The position numbers were made by a program, and so were the translations under genes. Shown piece by piece: positions 8,046 to 15,350 of a stretch of 21,197 bases of DNA. This DNA comes from a virus: IMG/VR virus record IMGVR_UViG_3300026094_000738, positions 1-21,197 of that record. One strand, given 5' to 3'. The notes under the pieces were generated by a model. The model was not told the DNA's origin, ran no database searches, and was given only the letters and a program-made list of their open reading frames with translations. The first letter of the stretch is position 1, and every line of letters begins with the position of its first letter.

Positions 8046-9418
8046 GCGAACTAGAAAAGATAAAAGAAATTATTCCCCACACTGATCGAGAAATCTCTAC
8101 AACCTTTTGTATGGCAAAATGGCATCATACTACCATTTACCTTCAAACAGGTGAAACTCACTCCTGTTATCATCCTGCTCCGCATTCTATTCCGCTGGAA
8201 GAACTAGATAACAACCCTTCTGCTCTTCATAATACTCGTCAAAAAAAGCAGGAACGTGAATTTATGATGAAAGGCAAACAGCCTGCAGGCTGCTCCTACT
8301 GCTGGAAGATAGAAGCAATGGGCAAAGACTATGTGTCAGACCGCCATATTAAAACTGCTTCAATCTATACACCAGAAAGACTAGAAGAAATCAAACAAGG
8401 CGGCGCAAAATATAATGTAAATCCTGAATACATAGAAATCTCCTTTTCAAACGAGTGTAATTTCAAGTGCGGCTATTGCCATCCCAAAGCAAGTTCTAGA
8501 TACTGGAAGGAAATTGATGATCACGGACCGTATGACGCTTCGACCGACCATAGACAAGATATAGACTGGTTTAAGATCTATCAGAAAGAGGAAGAAAATC
8601 CCTATGTAAAAGCATGGTGGGAGTGGTGGCCTGAAGTTTCAAAGACGCTAAACATACTGCGCATTACAGGCGGCGAACCTTTGATGCACAAAAGCACATG
8701 GGATCTGTTTGATAGACTGGAAGAAGATCCTAAACCACATATTCAGATAGAAATTAACTCTAATCTAGGAGTAAAACCCAAATTAGTAGAACGATTAGTA
8801 GAAAGAATAAATTATCTGCGTTCTAATAATGCAATTAAGAGTTTTAAACTGTATACATCAATCGACACCTGGGGCAAACGTGCTGAGTACGCACGACACG
8901 GGTTAGATATAGAATTGTGGGAACAAAATCTAGATTATTATCTTTCTAATACTGGATTACCTGTTACATTTATGATTACTTTTAACATATTTGGCGTTAC
9001 TAGCTTTAATAGCCTTCTAGAAAAGATACTAGAATGGAGAACCAAATACAATTCTGACGAAAATGAGACTCAGTGGCAGAGAATTCGTTTCGATACTCCT
9101 CATCTAAAAGAGCCTGCTATATTCGATATGAATATTCTGCCAAAAGAAGAATTTATGCCTTATATGCACAGCCATTTAGAGTTTATAAAACAGAACCTAA
9201 ACAATGCTGACAGGACACAGTTTACAGATCTGGAATACGAAAAGTTTAAACGGGTAGTTGACTACATGGAGACTACCAATTATGAAGAAGACAAACTAAT
9301 ACTTTCTCGTAAAAACTTTAACGCATGGTTTTCGGAACACGATCGTAGAAGAAATGTCAGCCTTGTAGAAACATTTCCCGAGATGCAGAATTTTTGGGAT
9401 TTGTGCAAGAATCAGTGA
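8042..9418 (+). CDS. Radical SAM enzyme with N-terminal twitch domain (458 aa)
   Basis: Uses a 4Fe-4S cluster to cleave S-adenosylmethionine and start a radical reaction. The cluster motif CNFKCGYC gives C139, C143 and C146; ITGGEP (208-213) is the SAM-contacting strand; a TIM-barrel-like region follows to about residue 330. Before the barrel, C23, C42, C84 and C87 (SCYHPAP and GCSYCWKIE) look like ligands of an auxiliary Fe-S cluster. This order, auxiliary domain first, matches the 'twitch domain-containing radical SAM' family known from marine phages and bacteria, whose substrate I do not know. A tryptophan-rich run, AWWEWWPEV, lies at 191-199. The gene overlaps the upstream GT-like gene by 4 bases and its 3' end overlaps the convergent gene by 7 bases. 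Confidence 0.9.
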   Translation: MSELEKIKEIIPHTDREISTTFCMAKWHHTTIYLQTGETHSCYHPAPHSIPLEELDNNPSALHNTRQKKQEREFMMKGKQPAGCSYCWKIEAMGKDYVSDRHIKTASIYTPERLEEIKQGGAKYNVNPEYIEISFSNECNFKCGYCHPKASSRYWKEIDDHGPYDASTDHRQDIDWFKIYQKEEENPYVKAWWEWWPEVSKTLNILRITGGEPLMHKSTWDLFDRLEEDPKPHIQIEINSNLGVKPKLVERLVERINYLRSNNAIKSFKLYTSIDTWGKRAEYARHGLDIELWEQNLDYYLSNTGLPVTFMITFNIFGVTSFNSLLEKILEWRTKYNSDENETQWQRIRFDTPHLKEPAIFDMNILPKEEFMPYMHSHLEFIKQNLNNADRTQFTDLEYEKFKRVVDYMETTNYEEDKLILSRKNFNAWFSEHDRRRNVSLVETFPEMQNFWDLCKNQ

Positions 9419-10278
9419 TATAACTGATAAGGCATTGGTAATTCTTTTTTTAACCTAAAATTATTGTGAATATAATCTACCCACTGTTTAGGCATATCGT
9501 GTAATCCGCAACTGCGCTTAGTGCTTTTATATTCCTCTTTAATATATTTTCGCCATTGGGTATGTAATGAATTTACTGCATCAATCGTTCTGTCTGAAAA
9601 GTCAAAATCAAACGTTTTTGTAAGATATTCATAATGCTCTAAAATAGTAGGATGACCGTCAGAATAATTAGGATGTATTTCCTTCCAGTCTTTGTTCCAC
9701 TTATAATCTATATCATTTTGCCATAAAGTTTCGTAAAAACTAGGAGAGATACTATCTAATGAATCTTTGTATAAACTTGATAAAATATCAATATCGCCTT
9801 CATAGTTGTTGTCTCCGGTCTCCCATTGATTTATATGTTTTTTGACATCGCACATTGATAAAAAATGATAGTTGGTTTTTCCGTATAGATAATTTTTAAT
9901 AAGATCTATGTACGAAAAGTCTCTAAGCGCAAAATGAATATCGTTTGCCCAACTCCTAACAAATTTGCCATCGTACTCTTGTTGTGAATATATGTTTCCT
10001 GGAGTGACCCAGCCTTTTTTACTCCTCCATCTATCTTCTCTTGATATGTTTGTCCAGCAAACAATTACTAGATCATTTTCGTCAAAGTTATAAAATTGGT
10101 TTGCCTGCGTAATCTGATTCGATATAAAAGCATTTCCTGCTCCACTTTTTCCAAAGTTATAAAACTCACAATCAAACTCAAATGCAAGTATATTTGCCCA
10201 TGTTGCCCATTTATAATCTGTAAAGGAACAACCAAATGTAAAAAGTCTCTGTGGATTAGTATGTTTTAGTTTTTGCAT
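9412..10278 (-). CDS. SGNH/GDSL-like hydrolase family protein (288 aa)
   Basis: Probable esterase, deacetylase or acyltransferase of the SGNH fold. Block I is FTFGCSFTDYKW with the likely nucleophile S18; block II is GKSGAGN (43-49); block III is WTNISRED with N77; block V is SDGHP with D207 and H209. GCS replaces the usual GDS, a variant I know from phage members. The sequence after block V is a helical C-terminal extension of ~75 residues. AGGAA lies about 11 bases before the start. It is the last gene of the minus-strand operon and overlaps the gene before it by 13 bases. A role in adding or removing acyl groups on a glycan is inferred from the neighbours. Confidence 0.75.
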   Translation of the reverse strand: MQKLKHTNPQRLFTFGCSFTDYKWATWANILAFEFDCEFYNFGKSGAGNAFISNQITQANQFYNFDENDLVIVCWTNISREDRWRSKKGWVTPGNIYSQQEYDGKFVRSWANDIHFALRDFSYIDLIKNYLYGKTNYHFLSMCDVKKHINQWETGDNNYEGDIDILSSLYKDSLDSISPSFYETLWQNDIDYKWNKDWKEIHPNYSDGHPTILEHYEYLTKTFDFDFSDRTIDAVNSLHTQWRKYIKEEYKSTKRSCGLHDMPKQWVDYIHNNFRLKKELPMPYQLYH

Positions 10279-11456
10279 AAGTTTCGTTTTCCTAACCTTT
10301 TGTATAATTGTCTAAATGCATTCAGGTCATTGTTTTCGTTAGCTAGTATATCAAAATTATGTATCAATTTCTCTCTGCAGTTCCAACGCCATTCAAGTTG
10401 TTTTTCTCTAGGTAATTTTTCTAGGTAATTTACAGCTTCGGTTGCAGTGCGTTGTAATGCAATGTATCTTTTTTTAGTATTTTCTATATTATCAAAATCA
10501 TAATTAAATAGTTCATCATATAATTTAAAACCGTATTTTTCTAGCGCTTTATTGCAGCCTCGTTGTCCCCAAATAAGAAAAGGCTGCATATGCGCTATTG
10601 GTTTAAATGTTTTTTCAGAGTAAAAAAAGCTAGTATTATTTCGATCATCGACACTGGTTTCGTTTACAATTTGGAACAGTGTCGAATTATGTAAGTGACT
10701 TCCTAAAGAAAGCGCATGATTAGTATTAAAGTCTGTTGTGTCTGCTATTAGTGGCAGATTTTCCTGCCACCATTTTACGTTGTCCTTTAGAAGATTGAAA
10801 GTTGACCTAAAATATTCGATATCTGTAGGAGTCATGGCATCGTGGCTTAACAAACAGCTATTTTTTATTTCAGATTTCCATAAGTTGTATATTGCATATG
10901 TCCTGTGTTTACGATTTACTCTAGACAAAGAAAGCAGAATTTTGTCGTCAAACAGTTTTTGGTTTTGTTCCTTCCATTGTTGAAAATATCTATAAGATTC
11001 TAATTTATTTGTTTTGTGATTCTCTAATAGGTCTCGCACCATCGATTTAAAACTTAAAAAACAAAAAACATTAATACTATCTGTTATTGAATTTGCTTTA
11101 TTATAATCTTCAATATTTTTAGTATCATGCATGTTAGCTGATACGTAAATGATTTTTTTAGGAGGAACATTGTATTTTTTGCAGTTTCTGTATAAGATGT
11201 CAAAAAAATGATAATCAAACGGAGAATATCCTTCCGTGCTTGCATCAAATAGGAAAAACAGATTTTTATCTTTCCTAAGACTTTCGAGTTCATTGATATA
11301 ACAAAATAAATCTAAATTAGGATAGAATTTTTGGTATTGCAACATTCCGTGTATAAAACTAATGGTATTATTTGGCTGTGCATTATTAAATAGCACGGTA
11401 AAAGCACTGCTTTTGCACTCTTTTATATAAGGATTTGATTTAATCTGAAAAGGCAT
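10266..11456 (-). CDS. E-K motif family protein, possibly GT-B-like, copy 1 (396 aa)
   Basis: One of three paralogues here (also 11440-12615 and 19311-20543). Shared blocks are an N-x-x-x-H-R site (NRKHR, 181-185), [IV]-[NS]-E-[TM] (NET, 265-267), and SEKTFKPIAHMQPFLIWG from 280, followed by a hydrophobic helix, G-[FY], and a YD-like acidic pair. An E-K motif before a hydrophobic strand and a GxG-like turn recalls the donor-binding part of GT-B transferases such as fucosyltransferase family 10 or exostosin-like proteins, so glycosyltransferase activity is possible; the similarity is by eye only. The N-terminal half contains FDASTEGYS and IIYVSANMHD. The start has no clear Shine-Dalgarno and overlaps the upstream gene by 17 bases. 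Confidence 0.6.
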   Translation of the reverse strand: MPFQIKSNPYIKECKSSAFTVLFNNAQPNNTISFIHGMLQYQKFYPNLDLFCYINELESLRKDKNLFFLFDASTEGYSPFDYHFFDILYRNCKKYNVPPKKIIYVSANMHDTKNIEDYNKANSITDSINVFCFLSFKSMVRDLLENHKTNKLESYRYFQQWKEQNQKLFDDKILLSLSRVNRKHRTYAIYNLWKSEIKNSCLLSHDAMTPTDIEYFRSTFNLLKDNVKWWQENLPLIADTTDFNTNHALSLGSHLHNSTLFQIVNETSVDDRNNTSFFYSEKTFKPIAHMQPFLIWGQRGCNKALEKYGFKLYDELFNYDFDNIENTKKRYIALQRTATEAVNYLEKLPREKQLEWRWNCREKLIHNFDILANENNDLNAFRQLYKRLGKRNLCKN

Positions 11457-12615
11457 TTAATATAGTATTGTCTTTTTTTAATTTTTTTAAAATTTTTATG
11501 TTGTGCTGAAATATAGGCTGCATTTCTTTGTGTATATCTTCCAATTCTTGTAAATCTATCGAATTTATTTTATTAATTAAAGAAAATATTTTCATCATTC
11601 TGACAGAATGATTTTGCTCCTGATCATAACTTTCATCCCACCAATCAGAAAACGTTTTAAATCCTAGTTTTGTTAGATATTCAAGAGTTTTCGGCGGCGC
11701 CGCTAAGATAAAAGGCCGTTTTAATTTTATTGCATCTAAGACCTTTTCGCTAAAATTAGCACTAGGTTGTGCAAATCTTGTTTCATTAATTATACAGCAG
11801 AAACATTCTTTATAACTGGCGTAATATGCATCATCGGGATTGCTGTAATCTATTGTGGGTTTTTGAAACCCTGCTAGATATTCAAAAGATAAAATGTCTG
11901 TGTTTTCATCGAGTACAAATTTATTTTTACGTAGTTTTATATTACCCTCTTCTAGATAAGGGTATGGGAGATTTTCGACCCAATCAGTATAATTGTGCCA
12001 ATCAGAAGGTGCATCAAAAAACCAACTATAATTTCCTTCAAAGTGAGAAAGATAGCACATAATTATATGACGGTGAATTGTATATCTACCATTTGAACAC
12101 CAGAACTTTTTTTTAATTTTTTTTTCTTCATAAATGCTATTTGGTAAATTAGAAATTTGTCTTATAAAGATATCTCTTGTCTGTAAGTCTAGATAAGGAT
12201 ATATCTCTTGAAAGTGCTTGGGAACATTCCAGTCGCAGAGATTTACTATAATTTTTATAGAAAGATATTCAGCTAGATCATTTATGCAATCTAGTTCTTC
12301 TGATCTTAAACGTATATCTGAATTAAACTTATTATGGAATTCGCTATAGAAACCAAGATTGTATTCAGCATCTTGAAAATAATATGATATTGGCTCGTAT
12401 AAGAAAAAATTTAAAGGTATTTTGTTTTTTCGAATTTTTTTAGCAAATTTCTTATCTTTGTAAAAACGTGTAAAGTCTATGCGATTTGTGCCAGTAAATA
12501 ACATTATAGGTTCTTCAAAATCCTTTAAAAAAGTAGATTGGAAAATTCCTACTCCTTTTTTATTTTTTATGCGAAGTGGCAAATTACCCCAATATAATCT
12601 TTGTACAAATGACAC
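11440..12615 (-). CDS. E-K motif family protein, possibly GT-B-like, copy 2 (391 aa)
   Basis: Most divergent of the three paralogues. It keeps NGRYTIHR (175-182), NET (277-279) and NFSEKVLDAIKLKRPFILAA (287-306), but has VLDAI where the others have [TI]-[FY]-KPI. The first 170 residues are basic and aromatic-rich without a known domain. The start is GTG at 12613-12615, sharing one base with the stop of the preceding gene (TAGTG). AGGAA on the minus strand (12623-12627) lies about 7-8 bases upstream and supports it; the next ATG would remove about 38 residues. Base composition is very AT-rich (13 G/C in 12421-12480). Function unknown; transferase activity is a hypothesis from the family motif. 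Confidence 0.55.
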   Translation of the reverse strand: MSFVQRLYWGNLPLRIKNKKGVGIFQSTFLKDFEEPIMLFTGTNRIDFTRFYKDKKFAKKIRKNKIPLNFFLYEPISYYFQDAEYNLGFYSEFHNKFNSDIRLRSEELDCINDLAEYLSIKIIVNLCDWNVPKHFQEIYPYLDLQTRDIFIRQISNLPNSIYEEKKIKKKFWCSNGRYTIHRHIIMCYLSHFEGNYSWFFDAPSDWHNYTDWVENLPYPYLEEGNIKLRKNKFVLDENTDILSFEYLAGFQKPTIDYSNPDDAYYASYKECFCCIINETRFAQPSANFSEKVLDAIKLKRPFILAAPPKTLEYLTKLGFKTFSDWWDESYDQEQNHSVRMMKIFSLINKINSIDLQELEDIHKEMQPIFQHNIKILKKLKKDNTILNAFSD

Positions 12616-13109
12616 TATCTAATTCCTGTAATCTGTAGAGTATATCGATCTTCTACGCCGATGTTTGAAGCAGCATGGGGAACATCTGCACTCCACATTA
12701 CAAATTCTCCTTTTTTGTAATTGCAAAATGCTTTATTATCTATTTCGAAATAATGACCAGACTTCCAATCTTCTAGAAACACAATTGCTCTCCAGACATC
12801 TTGTCTGTTTACAGAAAATACTTCACAATATTTACGAAAATGATCAACGTGAACCGGCATAATATCGTTTGTAGTCATTTTATAAAATACATAACCTGTT
12901 TTTTTCAAGTTAAGTTCCTGCGCAATTGCCGCAGTCCAGTTAGGCATAGGATTTTTACCTCCGTACATAGCCCCTGAAAAACTAGAATGAGTATATCCTT
13001 GCTGTCTCCAGTCTTTGAGTTCTTGATCTGTTAACGGCTGTTTTGTGTATGAGAAATTTTTGTAATCTTCTTTCCAAATTACGCCTACCTGCCCTTTTAA
13101 TACAGTCAT
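12615..13109 (-). CDS. 2-oxoglutarate/Fe(II)-dependent oxygenase-like protein (164 aa)
   Basis: Probable non-haem iron oxygenase, usually hydroxylating a protein side chain or small molecule with 2-oxoglutarate and O2. Iron ligands fit H87-V88-D89 (MPVHVDHF) and H145 (DVPHAASN); R155 in EDRYTLQITG is in the place that binds 2-oxoglutarate. WRAIVFLEDWKSGHYFEI supplies the central jelly-roll strands. Length fits a minimal single-domain oxygenase. The frame stays open 28 codons upstream, but ATG at 13109-13107 forms an ATGA overlap with the preceding gene's stop and is preferred. The preceding gene encodes the amidinotransferase, so both may act on the same product. Confidence 0.8.
   Translation of the reverse strand: MTVLKGQVGVIWKEDYKNFSYTKQPLTDQELKDWRQQGYTHSSFSGAMYGGKNPMPNWTAAIAQELNLKKTGYVFYKMTTNDIMPVHVDHFRKYCEVFSVNRQDVWRAIVFLEDWKSGHYFEIDNKAFCNYKKGEFVMWSADVPHAASNIGVEDRYTLQITGIR
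12623..12627 (-). promoter_or_regulatory. Ribosome binding site AGGAA supporting a GTG start
   Basis: Reads AGGAA on the minus strand and ends 7 bases before the GTG at 12615-12613. It decides the start of the second E-K family gene. Confidence 0.65.
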
Positions 13110-14074
13110 TTTTTGTCTCTCTCTAGGTCGAGTGTTACACAATGAAATCCTCCTCCTAAAGTTCTTTGGTGTCTCATAGGTAACATGGCACAATCTATTC
13201 CTTTTCTCTCTAGTAACATTTTAAGTGTGTTTTGATGTTCCTCTAATACAACTAGATCTTCTCTTACAGAAAACAAATTCATATTAATCCACTTGCTGGC
13301 ATTACAGATTTTTGGATAATGACCTATATCCTTTGGTTCTGGCGCCCAAATAATATCCCAGTCACAAAAAGGCTTGGGCAATTGGTATTTATTTTTGATT
13401 CTTTCTGGATTTGCTAATAGTAGGCCTTCTCTGAGAAAGGCAACAGTTGAGTCAATATGCATATAGGAATATACGTCTTCTAATGTTCGAACCCGAACTG
13501 AAGAACCTAATAGATCTTGAAGTAGTTCTGCGCCTTTTTTATTACCGCTGTTACTTACAAGATATAATATATCTTTATTTGCTCTAATTATGTTAGCAGC
13601 ATCAAAACTAGGAGCAACCTCATTCAAAGCAAGAGTGTTAGGGTCTTCTACACAATCTAGATTATATAAATCATCATTATTATAGGCAGGAATCACTGTT
13701 AGATTTTTTAAATGTGATTCAAATGCTTGATATTCTGTTTGTCTGCACTGTATCGGCATTGGAGTAGCATAGGATTTATCGCCATAGACTAGCACAGAAT
13801 CTCTTGGACAGTAATTGTAATAGTTTGGATTGTTATCGTTTGGTCTTACAACTTCTACGTTTTCTTTTTTTAGAAAATCACAGAAAATCTCTAGGTCCTC
13901 GTTTGCTTCTTCTATTACTTGAGCAGGATAATCTCTAGGTTGTATTTTAGATATGTCTTTTTTATCGGCATAATTAACAGTACGCAGAGATTTATCTAAA
14001 GCAGGAATTTTTGCTCCGGTAGCAGTTCCCACTACAACTTTCTTTAGATTGTCCCATTCGTTACAATTTTTCAT
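13106..14074 (-). CDS. Amidinotransferase (glycine/inosamine-phosphate amidinotransferase type, 322 aa)
   Basis: Transfers the amidino group of arginine to an amine, making a guanidino compound. The sequence follows the AGAT/StrB1 branch of the guanidino-group modifying superfamily: EWDNLKKVVVGTATGA at the start, YCPRDSVLVYGD (88-99), APSFDAANIIRA with D158, YMHIDSTVAF with H206, and LGGGFHCVTLDL with catalytic C312. D158, H206 and C312 form the expected catalytic set. Closeness of SFDAANIIRA and LGGGFHC to glycine amidinotransferase argues against plain arginine deiminase. Acceptor unknown. The N-terminus overlaps the upstream gene by 14 bases. A DegT/StrS-like aminotransferase lies one gene upstream; the same enzyme pair makes guanidino-inositols in streptomycin synthesis. 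Confidence 0.9.
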   Translation of the reverse strand: MKNCNEWDNLKKVVVGTATGAKIPALDKSLRTVNYADKKDISKIQPRDYPAQVIEEANEDLEIFCDFLKKENVEVVRPNDNNPNYYNYCPRDSVLVYGDKSYATPMPIQCRQTEYQAFESHLKNLTVIPAYNNDDLYNLDCVEDPNTLALNEVAPSFDAANIIRANKDILYLVSNSGNKKGAELLQDLLGSSVRVRTLEDVYSYMHIDSTVAFLREGLLLANPERIKNKYQLPKPFCDWDIIWAPEPKDIGHYPKICNASKWINMNLFSVREDLVVLEEHQNTLKMLLERKGIDCAMLPMRHQRTLGGGFHCVTLDLERDKK

Positions 14075-14705
14075 TAAACTTATTATATAGTAAATTTGCT
14101 ATAATTTCATGACCTTTCTCATTTGGATGCGTATCATCAGGTATAAAATTTTCTCCTACTAGATGATGAGGCGGGCCGTCGTGTTCTAAATTATAATTCT
14201 CAAACCAATCTGCACTGCCAAGTAAGTCTGTGAGAGATCTTTTATAATCTAGAAATATTTCTTTAGGTATAAGACTTTGAAAAGCGGGGTGTATAATTAA
14301 TTTTCCGTAGTTATGTGCAAAAATTACATTTACTTTTTTTTCTAAGCAAATTGTGTAAATAGAATGTATGAACAATGCGTGATGATATACAAACCAATAG
14401 TCTGTTTTTCCTTTCAGAAACTGCTTGTGTTCTTTGTTATAATGATATAAACTATAGATTTTTTTATTTCTTTCTGTGTACCATCGAACATCGGGAGGAA
14501 CAATTACAGTTACAAGGTCACCGGGCACAAATTTATGATGCTTATTTATGAAATCATGAGTAATTTGACCAAGACTGCTCCCAGACTGAGAATAATTTTC
14601 TGAGCTGCAAGATAGGTATGTTTCGAGATATTTCGTAAAGTTTTTTTCATGATCTTTGAGTCCCCATCCTGCTCCCCAGCTATCTCCAAATGTATATATT
14701 TTCAT
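14061..14705 (-). CDS. SGNH/GDSL hydrolase family protein (214 aa)
   Basis: Second SGNH protein of this operon, with a classic GDSW block I (TFGDSWGAGWG, S9 nucleophile), block II SQSGSSLGQI, and block V PDDTHPNEKG with D190 and H193. Block III is less clear: VIVPPDVRW stands where a GxND segment would be. Short, without signal peptide, so it probably acts in the cytoplasm on a small or carrier-linked substrate as esterase, deacetylase or acyl transferase. GGAGG on the minus strand (14713-14717) lies 7 bases before ATG, the strongest ribosome site in the block. It overlaps the aminotransferase-like gene by 4 bases (ATGA). Confidence 0.8.
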   Translation of the reverse strand: MKIYTFGDSWGAGWGLKDHEKNFTKYLETYLSCSSENYSQSGSSLGQITHDFINKHHKFVPGDLVTVIVPPDVRWYTERNKKIYSLYHYNKEHKQFLKGKTDYWFVYHHALFIHSIYTICLEKKVNVIFAHNYGKLIIHPAFQSLIPKEIFLDYKRSLTDLLGSADWFENYNLEHDGPPHHLVGENFIPDDTHPNEKGHEIIANLLYNKFNEKL

Positions 14706-15289
14706 TGGAATACCTCCATATTTGATAAATCAGGATAATCCTGCCAGCTCCATTTTTTTGATGGTGTTATAATTGCCCCTGGTAATTTTTTTAGACCTAG
14801 TTCTGCTGTGTCGGGCGTCATATAGTAATGATATCCTATGCTGTTAATGTTTTGTTCAGCCCACGGAATGTCTGGCAATCTGCCGTCGTAGCTTGTTTTT
14901 TTTAATTCTAGGTAATCTTCTTTGTTATCTAATAAAATAGCGCCACCTCGTCCTAATCCAAGATGTTTCTTATATTGAAAACTCAAACACATATAAGTCT
15001 CGGGTATATATCCATTTTCTTGCCAATGTACAGCGGCATCTATTATGTTATTAGTAATATAGTAATAATCATGCCACGAATTATTTTCAAATTGCCATTC
15101 TAGTCCTAATTTTTCAAACACAAAAGGAATAGAAATATATGTATGATACGGAGACAAAGCTTTTTTTATGTTTTGTAATCTTAGACATAATTCCATTGCA
15201 TGAGTGCAAGAATCAGTAGACACGCAGAAAGGTGAATTATAGAATTTGGCAATCTCATTTTCAAAATCACTAACTATTTCAAAACTCAT
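14702..15289 (-). CDS. Miniature DegT/StrS-type PLP aminotransferase-like protein (195 aa)
   Basis: Resembles the core of sugar aminotransferases of the DegT/DnrJ/EryC1/StrS family but is half their usual 370-400 residues. Recognisable parts in order: FENEIAKFYNSPFCVSTDSC (9-28), like the N-terminal substrate/PLP loop; IIDAAVHW (82-89), where D84 would hold the PLP ring nitrogen; SFQYKKHLGLGRGGAILL (103-120), with K108 at the PLP-lysine position before a G-x-GG turn; SIGYHYYMTPDTAELGLKKL (150-169), like the 'GyNyrm..iqAA' region. The spacer between the first and second parts is only ~50 residues and the C-terminal domain is missing. The gene has clean ends and a tight junction, so it does not look decayed. 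It could be active, a half-enzyme, or a binding protein. Confidence 0.7.
   Translation of the reverse strand: MSFEIVSDFENEIAKFYNSPFCVSTDSCTHAMELCLRLQNIKKALSPYHTYISIPFVFEKLGLEWQFENNSWHDYYYITNNIIDAAVHWQENGYIPETYMCLSFQYKKHLGLGRGGAILLDNKEDYLELKKTSYDGRLPDIPWAEQNINSIGYHYYMTPDTAELGLKKLPGAIITPSKKWSWQDYPDLSNMEVFQ
14713..14717 (-). promoter_or_regulatory. Strong ribosome binding site GGAGG
   Basis: Perfect GGAGG on the minus strand, 7 bases before the ATG at 14705-14703, located inside the 3' end of the upstream aminotransferase-like gene. Confidence 0.8.
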
Positions 15290-15350
15290 ATTGTATTTAA
15301 AATAAAATCATATTTATAGTTTATAGTATGGAATAAAATTAAATATCAGT
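15290..15350. other. Divergent intergenic region
   Basis: 61-base AT-rich gap between the minus operon and the plus dehydrogenase gene, the only divergent junction here. On the minus strand it carries TATAAATA (15311-15318). On the plus strand only weak boxes are seen, such as TATAGT at 15315-15320 or 15322-15327 with a poor -35. No Shine-Dalgarno is visible before either start. Confidence 0.6.
15311..15318 (-). promoter_or_regulatory. T4-like late promoter TATAAATA for the minus-strand operon
   Basis: Exact late octamer on the minus strand, ending 21 bases before the aminotransferase-like ATG (15289). It would drive the seven overlapping genes down to 9412 and place the operon under late control with the structural genes. 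Confidence 0.6.

Noticed and set aside
13107-13193. A 28-codon N-terminal extension of the oxygenase
   Set aside because: It lies within the amidinotransferase gene in another frame; the ATGA junction at 13109 and the usual domain start favour the shorter protein.
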